Assembly: GCA_026770615.1 (NCBI GenBank)
Contig: MU631335.1
Span: 204,383 to 245,546 of the forward strand
Source of the DNA: Pavlovales sp. CCMP2436
Taxonomy: Eukaryota; Haptophyta; Pavlovophyceae; Pavlovales
DNA: 41,164 nucleotides
Direction of reading: 5' to 3'
Shown here: positions 11,101-20,960 of the stretch, piece after piece
Layout: every line of letters starts with the position of its first letter
Position numbering within the stretch: the stretch's first letter is position 1
The notes under the pieces: generated by a model
The model's database searches: none
What the model was told of the DNA's origin: nothing
What the model saw: the letters and a program-made list of their open reading frames with translations, nothing else
Translations under genes and position numbers: made by a program

Positions 11101-14100
11101 CAGCGCCATCTCCGAGCTTGCACCCGACTTGGTGCGCACCGAGCTCTCGGCGCAGTCGGCCGGGCTGCGCGACGAAATCACCGCAATAGCAGACGTCGCC
11201 CTGGTAAACGCAGTGGCCGCGCTGCGCGCACCCGTCGTCACGCGCTCGGACGCCGTCGTGGTAGCCCGTCCGACCCGGCAGCGCTGCGAAGCGACGCAGG
11301 AGCAAGTCGTGCTGCAGCAGCCACAGCAACAACATCTGAGCCGCGCCCTGGAGACTGGGCTGCCGAGACAAGCCTACGTTACCGCGTTTGAAGTAGCCCA
11401 TCTCGCCGTGGACGGGCTGCAAACAACACAGCTCAGGAACACGGCTGGCTTGCTCCTCACCGGACCCAACGTACGCTGCGCGGCCATCACCACAGACGAT
11501 ATCGTCGAGGGGGCGTACCGCTACTACAGCACGCTCCTCGCCCTGACAGACGTGCGCTCCAATGTGGATATGCGCGAGCTCGCGGACATAGGTCAGTTCA
11601 GGCTGACCAAGGCCAACATGCTCGCGCAGCGCATCACCACGGCGGATGTGACCGAAGCGGCGGCGAGCATGTACTACACGCGCGCTCGCTTCGACCTGGC
11701 CTATGCGGAGGTGGATCTGAACCGGCTCATCACGCAACCACTGCTCAAAGCGCCGCGCACACAGACGGCAAGCCGAGATACAGACGCGCAGCCCCAAACA
11801 GCAGCAGCAGCAGCCTACCGAGGTCGCAGTCCCCTCGAGTACGTGCAGAAGAAGCAGAGCACCCAGCCACGCGTTTCCGATGACAGACTACCCGTCTCGA
11901 GTTCACAGACGCTCATGAGCGTGCAACTCGAGAATTTAAAGCAGTCGGTGAGCACGCGCTTCGCGCAAACCCAGCACCAAATCGACAGTCTCACGAGCGA
12001 TGAAGTGCTTGAAGGCGTGGCTGCGCCCTACTCGTCGCGCCTGCGTGTTCGCGCGCCGCTGCGCGCCATGTCCACCACGCCCCCTGCGGGCAGCGCACAA
12101 GCGCGCGAGCGCTTCCCGGACACCGTGACCACCGCGGCCATCGCGCCTACCACGGCGCCACGTGCAGGTGCACTTCAACTGCCCTCCAATCGCGCGCAGC
12201 AGCGCACGCTCGCGCCGGCAGTGCACACTACCCAGGCTGCGAGGCAGCAGCAACGGCTGGCGGACGCGCCCGCGACGAGTCGGCCAGCGCTCATCGTACG
12301 CGAGGCGCCTGTCGTAAGTCGCAGCACCTCGCTTTCAATGCTGCGCGACCGTCAGCGCGAGCCGCTGCCTGCGCGCCCGGCCGTTGCACCAAGCCCTCGA
12401 TCGCTGACGCTCGATACGGCCTACACAGTGCGCCCGCAGCAGCAGCTGCAGCAGCTGCAGCTGCAGCTGCAGCCGCAGCCACCACCGAGCGCGCAGCGCC
12501 TGGTGAAGGTGGACGGTGAACGCACTCGCGCACTCGCAGACGCACTTATAAACCGCAAATCCAGGACGCCGCTCGATAGCGCCTCGTCGCCTCGAGTCGG
12601 ACCCACTCACAGACGCGAGGACAGTTCGACCCTCCTGCTCACCTTTGCTCGCTCGCACGCCACTACGATGGATGTGAACATGCTCCGTTTGCGCTTCGCG
12701 CAGCTCTTCAGGGCATATTCAGACTTTAGCACGGGCGTAAGTGCGCAGCTCGAGGTGTACTCGCTCTCGGCGCAGGCTCAGCTCGCGGCCGCGACTGATG
12801 CGGTTTTGCGCGTTGGCGCACTGCAGGTCTACGTGGGCGAGCTCTCGGTCACCACCGCCACGCTCGTAGTCGACTCGGAAGCCAGCGTGGTGCTCAGCGC
12901 CCTCCACAGCGCGACACTGGAGGAGCATGAGGCGGCCCTGGGCGCGCTTCAACTGCGCACGGCGAATCACCAGCTCCTGCTCGAGCTCAGCGCTGCGACA
13001 GCAGGCGTCATGCAGGCCGATCTCCTCGAGCACAACGCGCACTTGCTACGGATCGATGTCTGGCAGTACACGCAGGACGAGCGCATGGCTGCTGCCGAGC
13101 ACCAAGTCGAGGCGTTGCAGGAGCAGAGTGCAGCGATAGTGGTTGAGGCAGCCTCGGCCGCGCAGCATATCGTCCTGCTCCAGGATGAGCAGCTCCTCGC
13201 AACGGCACGCGACGCGTCGCACCAGGCGCAGTTGGCGCTTCACGACGAGCGCATCGTCGGTGCGCGCGTGGACTTGGTCACACTCTACGCGCAGACTGCA
13301 GCGCTCGGCGAAGCGATTGCATCTGTGCGCAACGAGCACGCTGCGCGCCTCGAGCTGATCACGCAGGACGTTACGTCCCTCGCGTCACAGCTAGGCGCGC
13401 TCGCCCAATCCACCGCCACGCTATCGAGCGATATCGAAGGGCTCACGGCAGGCATCGCGATTCTGGTCACGGGAGCAAGCACCACTTCCACCCGTGTCAC
13501 AGGGCTCGAGCAGCGCACGCTGGCCACTGAGAACGATGCGCTCGTCCAACGAGTTGATTTTGAGGTGAGCCGTGCCCTTGGACTGCGACTCGCTACGCAG
13601 GTCGAGACGATGGCAGTCGTCACGCCTCGCACTCCGACTGCACGCCTCGCACGAGCGACGGCGCTTGATATGTGGTCGTTGCCTCTGAGAGAAGCACGTG
13701 CTCTTGAGGCAGGCATACCGTCCATGTCGGCTACGGCTCCGTCCGTGAGCAGAACAACAACCACGATAAAAGACGTGGTGGCTGCCAGCGATCGCCGCAA
13801 GCGCCTTCCACCTCGCGAAGTCGCTTACCCAACGCCATGCAGCAGCACCAGCGCGACTGTTTCCTCTGCATATCGAGCACCGGTGCTCTTCGCTGCCTCC
13901 GTGCTGCGAGCGGTGCGCACGGTTTCACCGGCACGGCCAGTACTGACTCGACTCGAGTACGCGCTTGAAGGAAATGGGCTTGTGAACGTATTCATCTCGC
14001 TCAGCGCGGCCAGGGGTCCGCTCACGCAACGTTTCTCCGCTTGAACCGCAGGTGAGACGGTATTTGCGAATTTAAACCTGGACGGAACGACGACGACGCT

Positions 14101-14656
14101 GCTGCTCGCGCGAGTACCCGCATACACGCCTGTCGAGATAAGCATCGCCGCTCTTTCGAACTCGGGTGAGTCCCCGCCGCTCATCATAACCGTCGATCGT
14201 CAGCGCGATCCTCTACAGACCAACATAGCGCTGCCAACCACTGCACCCTCCCCCTACGCCGCAAACGTCGAGGTGGGGCTGCTCGTGCAGCGGGGCGCCT
14301 ACCTCGTCGCAGAGGGTGCAGGCCTGGTCCGAGCGGTGTTCCACCTGGGTACCTCCGATGCGCAGCTCATCAAAATAGAGATGCCCAATTTCAACTTATC
14401 CAGCGTCGCCTTGAAAGGTCTGCACCTCTCCCTCGCAGGCAAGACAGGCTGGCTCGACGCCCGAGCCCCGTGGATGCGCGCACTCGCCGCATCGCCCTTG
14501 CACGATGACGATCCTTGCTTGGTGAACTCAAATAGCGATGGTTTTGAAATCACATTGGGCTTGTCCGCAAGTGGTGCGAGCCAAGTCTATATGAGCATTC
14601 TTATTGATTGGGATGGTGTTTTGCAAATTCCGATACCGCGCATCGTTAATGCTTAG
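8188..14656 (+). CDS. Giant virus-like structural protein, 2155 residues after one frameshift and one in-frame TGA
   Basis: Read from ATG 8188, the first frame runs to 10302. The protein clearly continues in the next frame from the C4 run at 10208-10211, where one C fewer gives a smooth join. That frame meets TGA at 14042-14044, then stays open 203 more codons to TAG 14654. The total is a multiple of three. Features: Cys cluster CIICGDSTARHRC near residue 162; CAHEGCHALPVC near 397 with a later CSAH, reminiscent of EsV-1-7-type zinc motifs; long Ala/Glu/Gln-rich helical, coiled-coil-like stretches over 650-1900; a Gln-rich linker near 1416; and a beta-rich tail after codon 1952. No enzyme motif was seen, and a fibre, tegument or scaffold role is a guess. 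Its stop overlaps that of the convergent DUF3494 gene, which supports 14656 as the true end. Confidence 0.6.
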
Positions 14657-16405
14657 GTCGTCAAAACGCAGCGCACAGAAGCGCCCATTGTAATGCCGTC
14701 TGCGAGCAAGCGTCCGTGCACCACGGCACGCGCAGCCAGCACGCAGGAGGCGGCTGCAACGATGGTACCGACGAGCACCGAATCGGCCAGGGCCGAGAGC
14801 GCCTCTATAGTCCACACCACATTCTTTGCAAGTGGCAGTGCACCGTCGGTGCGATTGCTCGTAAGCAGCATCTGCACGTCCGCGGCCACGGAGAGCGTAC
14901 CTACCACGCGCAAGATGAACACGTCCTCCGGCCCTCCCAGAAGCGTCACGTTGGACGCGACGTTCACATCTTTGACCCAGCTGTACACCCCACTCACGAA
15001 GACGTAGCCTCCAATCGCGCCTTGCATCACGTCGTCGTTTGCTTCGTAGTACTCGTCGAGCGACGTGCGGCGCGCGGCTGCATCCGCCGATGCGGCGCGC
15101 CTGTCAGCGATGGCTGACTGCAACAGCGTTGGCGTAGGCGCTGCGTAGTCTGAGGCGTACACGCGTCCGTCGCTCAGCGAGACCGAGGTTGCGTAGGTTG
15201 CCGAGGAGTGCATCACCAGCGCCATACCGGTGATTGCCGCGGCTGCGATGCTAATGCCCGCATCGCCACCCGAGGCGACCGCGCCTGCACTGAGCGTGAT
15301 GCTGCTCATCGCGAACAGCACAAAGCTGTTCGCGCTCCCAAAAAAAAAGCACGGGACTCGTCGCGGCGGGTATGAGCGGCGGGTACTGCGAATAGTAGAC
15401 AATCCGCGGGCGCATTGACGTGCCGCTTGCGCTCTGTCCCTTCAGTGCGAAATGACGCTGACCGCCTACCGGCACGGGCTCTACGCTGTGCAGCAGCACA
15501 TTCGCAGTATGCTCCTCGAACGAGATGAGCGTCGCATTGCCCAGCGCCTCGGTGATTACGACGCCGTCGACTGCTCGGTACTTGATTATGACGTACTTCT
15601 TCGGCTGTCAGGGGATCACCACAAAGCTGAGCTTAATCTCGTCCGACTCGCCCTCGAGCGTCACGGTTTGCAAGTATAGAATGCTCGGTGCGAAAGGCTC
15701 GACCTCTGCGTCGGCGACGCTCAGCGCGTAGCCGGTCCTACGCGAGAAGTAGCCCATCTGCTCGAGGAACCACCGGTTCTCCACCAGCAAGTCGATAAAC
15801 TTGCGGTAGCGCACGTTCCCCGAGGCGTCCGCCACCAGCACGTAGTCGCCCTTGGCGAGGTCGACGAGACCGGAGAGGTCGCGCACGCGCAAAGCCGTCT
15901 GCCCGTCACCCGCGCCTGAGAACGCCCGGCTCTGCACAGCGAACGTATCGAGCAGCACCGCACCAGATGCACCGGCGCCGTCGCCGAAGAGCGCACCAGA
16001 CAGCATCTGCCCGTCAGGCACGCTGTGCAGCAACGATGTGACGCGCAAGTCGCGCGCCACTGAGCTCCGTTCATTCTGAGCCACCGCTCCCACCAAGAGC
16101 GAGCCCTGGTCCTTGACGAAGCTGTACGTGTCTTGTGATGTGAACAAATCACTCGCGATCGGCAGCAGGCTGCCAACCTGCACCTCCAAATCCCTAGACG
16201 CCTTGGCGTACACGTATTGCACCTGCGAAACCGTGTCGACACGCAACGTGCGCAGCGCCACCGCCGACTGCGCGTCAAAGCCCATGTTCGTACCAGAGGT
16301 AAGCGCGTCCGCGTAGAGGGACGTCTGCACGTCATTACCGGCGTGCGGATTCGTGCAAACTGCCTCGCCGGCGATGGAGGCGATAGGTCCCATGTGTACA
16401 TGCAT
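14653..16405 (-). CDS. Fibre-like protein with C-terminal DUF3494 (ice-binding-type) domain, 583 residues after correction
   Basis: The start at 16405 (MHVHMGPIASIAGEA) lies just past A8 on the coding strand. Residues 1-265 are beta-rich (VRYRKFIDLLVENRWF, SFVVIP). An in-frame TGA at codon 266 (15608-15610) interrupts a frame that continues with QPKKYVIIKYRAVDG. Near residue 355 an A9 run (15340-15348) shifts the frame; with A8 the text reads directly into VLFFGSANSFVLFAMSSITL, the start of a DUF3494 domain. Its landmarks follow: YASDYAAPTPTLL, GGYVFVSGVYSW, GGPEDVFILRVVGTLSVAADV, KNVVWTIEA and HGRLLADGITM. DUF3494 is a beta-solenoid known from polar ice-binding proteins and also from adhesins. 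Here it probably forms the tip of a fibre. As raw sequence the gene is three pieces; the corrected length is a multiple of three. Confidence 0.6.
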
Positions 16406-16412
16406 GCTATTA

Positions 16413-16420
16413 TTTTTTTT
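16413..16420 (-). promoter_or_regulatory. A8 tract before the DUF3494 fibre gene
   Basis: On the minus strand eight A lie 7 bases before ATG 16405 and overlap the TAA stop (16419-16421) of the upstream gene. With only 13 bases between the two genes, any promoter or leader signal must be here. One of several A tracts placed the same way. Confidence 0.4.
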
Positions 16421-17160
16421 AAGGCGGCGGTTGGTCATAGCTCGCACCAACAGTGAACACAGTCGACGTTCCATGCGCGAAGGTGAGCGCCCCGTTCGCA
16501 TCGACGAATAAGAACCAGTGCGCATCGCCCTCCGCACTCGGCGCTGCAAAATGAAATGCGTTCTGCCCACCAATGTAGACGTCCGATGACAGCCGCCAGT
16601 AGGCTCGAATCTGCGCTGCGTAAGGCTTATGCCAGAGCATTGACTCGGTCCTATCCGTGCGCAGCTTCAAACCTCCGCCATCCGCAGTCGAGTCTGAGTA
16701 ATACTTTATACCGAACACCATCGCCGCAGTCGAGACAGTGCCAGTCATCGACGACTCGTGCCACGTCCTCGCCGAGGCGTCGCCATTCACGCCGTAGAGG
16801 AAGGCGTTTGTGAATACATCCACATTCGCCCCATTCGTCTGCAGCGTTTGAGGTCGAGGAACGTCTCGATGTCGGCATGCCAGGGCTCGACATACACAGC
16901 GATCGAACCCTTCCTTCGCCCCCATCTTTAGGTTATCTCGTCCTTTCATCGTCCACTCTCCCACTTGCTCGATCACCTCTCCTTGCACGTTAACAAATTT
17001 CATATTCCGAGTCGTATCGGTCTCAAACGAATATAGTTTAAAAATGGTGTCTAACAAAAGCTGACGTGCTTGTGTCTGAGGGACGACGCGCGGTACCAAT
17101 GCTCGCAACCTGCGTCTCGCAGTACGGATACGCCAATCCATTGTTATTTGTAGTCATCAT
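16419..17160 (-). CDS. Beta-rich virion-type protein of 246 residues after corrections, containing a ribonucleotide-reductase-like peptide
   Basis: The natural start is ATG 17160, directly after A9, giving [20 protein letters not shown]. One T fewer in the T5 run near 17041 joins this to [19 protein letters not shown] longer open frame starting at 17141 is Arg-rich and unconvincing. The C-terminal half is rich in Tyr, Trp and Gly ([33 protein letters not shown]) and looks like a fibre or receptor-binding domain. No named family was recognised. In the middle (16847-16909) a shifted frame encodes a ribonucleotide-reductase-like segment. Two compensating single-base changes, one G fewer and one A more, would put it in frame. 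The gene is followed after 13 bases by the DUF3494 gene in the same direction. Confidence 0.5.
16847..16909 (-). other. 21-codon ribonucleotide reductase R1-like island
   Basis: In the +1 frame relative to the surrounding gene, these 63 bases encode a peptide with the core [16 protein letters not shown]. This closely matches the conserved EPWH-A-D-I...FLDLK segment of class I ribonucleotide reductase large subunits. An upstream stop (TAA, two to three codons beyond GRRKG) and unrelated downstream text show no more of the enzyme. It is either a captured scrap of a reductase gene or, less likely, a chance match. Confidence 0.6.
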
Positions 17161-17168
17161 TTTTTTTT
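17160..17168 (-). promoter_or_regulatory. A9 tract abutting a start codon
   Basis: On the minus strand ATATTAAAAAAAAATGATG: the last A of the run is the first base of the start codon at 17160. This is the tightest example of the A-tract arrangement in this block. It decides the start, because the longer downstream frame at 17141 lacks such a signal. Confidence 0.4.
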
Positions 17169-17288
17169 AATATTCCGCATATGTTCGTTTTTGATGCGAC
17201 CAGTGCAGTTCATCCGACGCCGCCGCGACCGCTTGAGCCCGCGCCCGCGCCCGCGCCGCACCTGCTCGTTCGTTCGGCAGCGCTATTT

Positions 17289-17433
17289 TTAAAAAATACA
17301 CAAGAAAAAACGGGAACGAGACGCCCCTGCACCTATGTTGGCGCTGTCGCACATGAAGGTGACGAACCCATCGTGGCCGAGCTCGGCGTCGCTTCTACTC
17401 AGTCGCATCGACGACGACTCGCTTCGCGCCTTG
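17289..17433 (-). CDS. C-terminal end of a gene with an FVTFMCDS motif, cut by the assembly gap
   Basis: The frame emerges from the N gap and ends at 17289. It reads SRSDAELGHDGFVTFMCDS and then about 19 more residues. The FV(T/S)F(M/I)C.S motif is the same as in each repeat of the gene at 32787-33480, so the two are related. Only the last 48 codons are visible. The start, length and number of repeats are hidden in the gap. Confidence 0.4.
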
Positions 17434-18263
17434 NNNNNNNNNNNNNNNNNNNNNNNNNNNNNNNNNNNNNNNNNNNNNNNNNNNNNNNNNNNNNNNNNNN
17501 NNNNNNNNNNNNNNNNNNNNNNNNNNNNNNNNNNNNNNNNNNNNNNNNNNNNNNNNNNNNNNNNNNNNNNNNNNNNNNNNNNNNNNNNNNNNNNNNNNNN
17601 NNNNNNNNNNNNNNNNNNNNNNNNNNNNNNNNNNNNNNNNNNNNNNNNNNNNNNNNNNNNNNNNNNNNNNNNNNNNNNNNNNNNNNNNNNNNNNNNNNNN
17701 NNNNNNNNNNNNNNNNNNNNNNNNNNNNNNNNNNNNNNNNNNNNNNNNNNNNNNNNNNNNNNNNNNNNNNNNNNNNNNNNNNNNNNNNNNNNNNNNNNNN
17801 NNNNNNNNNNNNNNNNNNNNNNNNNNNNNNNNNNNNNNNNNNNNNNNNNNNNNNNNNNNNNNNNNNNNNNNNNNNNNNNNNNNNNNNNNNNNNNNNNNNN
17901 NNNNNNNNNNNNNNNNNNNNNNNNNNNNNNNNNNNNNNNNNNNNNNNNNNNNNNNNNNNNNNNNNNNNNNNNNNNNNNNNNNNNNNNNNNNNNNNNNNNN
18001 NNNNNNNNNNNNNNNNNNNNNNNNNNNNNNNNNNNNNNNNNNNNNNNNNNNNNNNNNNNNNNNNNNNNNNNNNNNNNNNNNNNNNNNNNNNNNNNNNNNN
18101 NNNNNNNNNNNNNNNNNNNNNNNNNNNNNNNNNNNNNNNNNNNNNNNNNNNNNNNNNNNNNNNNNNNNNNNNNNNNNNNNNNNNNNNNNNNNNNNNNNNN
18201 NNNNNNNNNNNNNNNNNNNNNNNNNNNNNNNNNNNNNNNNNNNNNNNNNNNNNNNNNNNNNNN
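17434..18263. other. Assembly gap (830 N)
   Basis: Unknown sequence. Open frames running through it are artefacts of reading N as sense codons. Its right edge is a tandem repeat, a plausible reason for the gap. Confidence 1.
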
Positions 18264-18320
18264 GAAGGCGAAGAAGACAATGACTCCGAGGGGGGCGAAG
18301 AAGACAATGACTCGCGATGA
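18264..18320. repeat. Tandem repeat at the gap edge
   Basis: The unit GGCGAAGAAGACAATGACTC occurs twice within 57 bases (spacing about 28 bases). Read forward it encodes GEEDNDS, an acidic repeat ending at TGA 18318. The hidden gap probably holds more units. Confidence 0.7.
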
Positions 18321-18490
18321 ATGTAAAGACCGCGATGGGCATTCTCGAGCTAGACCACTATTTTTAATGTTTTGAAATACACGCTTGTAGTGAAATTCTG
18401 AAAAGACGGGATTACCGCTGCGGGACCGAGGTCGTAACAAAGCTGAGCTCGAGCCAGTCATTGCTCGACACGCTCTTCCCACCCACCTAG

Positions 18491-18763
18491 TTTTCCAGCT
18501 TCCGAGACGCCGCCGCCAGCAGAGACCGAAATTACTGCGACGACGGCACAATCGCAGTTAGGCTTGTTGTCAAGGGCAACGAGACCGTGGGAGGGACACT
18601 CGCCGTGAAGGGCGCGACCACACTGGACTTGCTCACGGTCACGGGTAACGAGACCGTGGGTGGGACGCTCGGCGTGACGGGTGAGACTACAATGGACTTG
18701 CTCACGGTCACGGGCAACCAAGCTCGACTCTTACTTCATCAAAGCCAGCTTAAACGACTATGA
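18491..18763 (+). pseudogene. Fragment of a tail-fibre-type repeat protein
   Basis: Two near-identical units, NETVGGTLAVKGATTLDLL and NETVGGTLGVTGETTMDLL, occupy about 18578-18715. This GNxTVGGTLxVTGxTTL pattern is typical of trimeric fibre shafts in phages and large DNA viruses. The frame has no ATG after the upstream TAG at 18488. It ends at TGA 18763, while an overlapping frame (KLDSYFIKASLNDYETYTG) continues fibre-like text to about 18875. So this is a fragment, or a gene broken by a shift near 18720. It runs into the convergent gene at 18739. Confidence 0.55.
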
Positions 18764-19608
18764 GACATACACAGGTACATCAAGTGGTAGTTTTGCAAAT
18801 AGCTCAAACGCGCATATATTAGCCTCGTTTCGACCTCAATTTTTGACTCTTGACCTATCGTCTTTTCATTTTTGAGATCGCTCGAATCCGGGGGAAGTGG
18901 AAAATCAAGAATACGGAGTTCAATTGTTCTCGCGGCGATTCGGTCTTGTTCAATTTTAGTTATTTCATTTCCGAGCTTACATTTCAATTTTCCATGAAAT
19001 CTACGACATGACATGACAATGATGGACGACTTTTCGAGTATTGGATCGCTCAACAATTCACTCATTTTAATCTCCAATTGCGGGTGTTTCACGACTCGGT
19101 TGTTGAGATCTAAAACACTTCCAACAGTCAGAAATCGAGCTGTCGTAAAAATGCCGGACGCCCACTTCACATCCGGTTTTAATACCATCTCTGGTACTTG
19201 CTCTCCTTTTCGATAAATAACGAGTCGGCGCTTATGAAATCTTTCAATATTTCGGACTTGATCTTCAAATAGGCCTTCATCTTCAACGGGCCAGCTCAAG
19301 GAATCATAATTATTAGTCATGCAAGGAGTGTCGAGGGCAGAGAGAAATGCAATTTTTTTTTGGATGAGTTTAAACGTGTCGCAGATCACATTTCCGTGTG
19401 CTTTCAAGTGGTAAACAGCCTCTACTGCTGGCACCTGTCTACGTGACTTCATTTTTCTCCGTAGAACGAAGGAAACGGTTGTCAGGATGATGATCGCCGT
19501 GACGACGACGACATCTAATATTTGTACGCTTTCAATCAGTTGTATATACAAAAATGCAACAGCTAAGTTTGCCATAATCATTGTAAGCAAGATCGTATCC
19601 GATAACAT
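18739..19608 (-). CDS. Two-helix membrane protein of 289 residues, unknown function
   Basis: Two transmembrane segments lie in the first 50 residues (LLTMIMANLAVAFLYIQLI and VVVVTAIIILTTVSFVL), followed by a basic KSRR stretch and a soluble domain of about 235 residues with many Ile, Leu, Lys and Glu. I recognise no family. The coding strand is clearly more AT-rich than its neighbours, which suggests a different origin or less amelioration. The last 30 or so residues overlap fibre-like coding text on the other strand, so the annotated C-terminus may be longer than the original one. Confidence 0.55.
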   Translation of the reverse strand: MLSDTILLTMIMANLAVAFLYIQLIESVQILDVVVVTAIIILTTVSFVLRRKMKSRRQVPAVEAVYHLKAHGNVICDTFKLIQKKIAFLSALDTPCMTNNYDSLSWPVEDEGLFEDQVRNIERFHKRRLVIYRKGEQVPEMVLKPDVKWASGIFTTARFLTVGSVLDLNNRVVKHPQLEIKMSELLSDPILEKSSIIVMSCRRFHGKLKCKLGNEITKIEQDRIAARTIELRILDFPLPPDSSDLKNEKTIGQESKIEVETRLIYARLSYLQNYHLMYLCMSHSRLSWL

Positions 19609-19763
19609 TTCGGAGCTTTCTTCTTTTATGCAACATTTTATTCCCAGGAAGCACGAATATAAATGAGCATATTTACATATACTTTAAACTGGTTTCGCAA
19701 AATTCGCCATGCATAATGGTTTTTTCGTTGATTGACTCGGTATTCAGCTCAATATCATCATGG

Positions 19764-20538
19764 CTATAATCGTACGCGTTCCTCAAATCCCCGCTCACAT
19801 AGGGTTGATGTTCCCACAGGACGCGTGAACGATAAGAAGTGCGGTAAATAGTTGTCTCGGTACGAGCGCATGCCGTCGGGGCTGTGCCGAAAATGTGCAT
19901 AATACTCAACTATTCGCCCATCGGTCTCGAACTCGAAGCACAGGTCGCCTCCTATTCGGAACACCGTTGATAAGTGTGCACATTTTCGATGCAGTGTATT
20001 CAAACAAGCTGCATTTCTGATCTTTTTTGCACATATTCATGCACGCATCCAATGTGATATCGAAATATCGTGCGTACAAGTCCTGGCGAAACATAGGTTC
20101 AATCGATGCCAGTTTTGTCTGGTTGCAATCGAAGTTGAGCTTGGCGAATGTTTTCACGCTGTAATCTGCGGCCGGCTTCGCACCTGCCGATTCGAGGACG
20201 CCGCCCTGCACGCTTGTATCGAATGTGTATGACTTCGTGGACCAGAGGTGGTATTTGAAGGCCGCCGTATTACTAAAGACGGGCTGCATACCTACTATGT
20301 TCACTGTATACTGGGTTAAGATGGGAAGATTGATTATCTTTGACAATGCAAGCGTATTGTTCACTCCGACGGGTAAGCGAATCAATTCCGTGTATCCAGC
20401 GGGCAGCGCCTCAGAGACGTCATTCATATTCACACTGTCCTTGCCCAGCAGCAGCATCATTACGTGCGTGATGGCTGGAACGCCGCGGTATAACGGCAAG
20501 GTCACAGATGACTCAAATGCACACGAGATTGTCCCCAT
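19764..20538 (-). CDS. Beta-domain plus PAN/apple-like protein, 257 residues after one shift
   Basis: Start ATG 20538 (MGTISCAFESSVTLPLYRG). The N-terminal 150 residues look beta-rich, then comes a Cys-rich segment with the PAN/apple-like pattern TLDACMNMCKKDQKCSLFEY and SKMCTL. Around 19975 the frame shifts; the natural continuation is RIGGDLCFEFETDGRIVEYY, ending at TAG 19764. The corrected length is a multiple of three. PAN domains bind proteins or sugars, so receptor attachment is plausible. It is a paralogue of the gene at 23685-25214: both open with Cys-x-(F/V)...VTLP and share LPI....YTV.....Q before a similar Cys segment. A third frame at 19673-19909 also looks partly protein-like, so the exact end is uncertain. 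Confidence 0.5.
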
Positions 20539-20960
20539 CAGCAGAGTATGATATGAATCGATATATTTCGCGCGGGTATGCGTGACCTGGGACCGGTGCC
20601 TGGCAAGAGGAGCAGCGATGGTGCATAACACGTGAAATACACTTCTTCGAGCTGCAGTGTTGACCCGCGCCGCGCGCGGAATTGGAAGGTGTGCTGGGTG
20701 CCGCACATGCAGCTTTGCACCGATTCACATCTCATACCCGGTGAGATCCAACCCGAACGCGGTGCTGCTCAGCACGGTCGATGCAATCACGCTCATGCTC
20801 GGCCGTCGCAACGCCCACGACTCGCAAACGAGAAGCGACGACTTCTTTGACTCGCCCATGGTCGGATCGGTCGGAGTTTAAAGGTTGCGCGAGGAGCGAA
20901 ATCCGAATCGCGTGGGTGGCCCGGCGGCTGCGCGGCGAGACCTCGAGGAGCAGGGCGGGT
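20539..20960. other. Spacer with possible remnant of a plus-strand gene
   Basis: This separates the PAN gene start from the hydroxylase start. A plus frame ending at TAA 20881 reads NAVLLSTVDAITLMLGRRN and looks protein-like, but it has no convincing start and changes frame near 20750. It may be the tail of a lost gene. No clear signal is seen. Confidence 0.3.

Noticed and set aside
16847..16909. A complete ribonucleotide reductase gene
   Set aside because: Only 21 codons match, and stops and unrelated text lie on both sides.
17181..18551. Several long open frames spanning 17181-18551
   Set aside because: They run through 830 N and exist only because N codons are not stops.
19673..19909. 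Separate 78-codon gene at the end of the PAN-like gene
   Set aside because: It overlaps the better-supported continuation of the PAN-like protein in another frame. It lacks its own start signal, though part of it reads protein-like.
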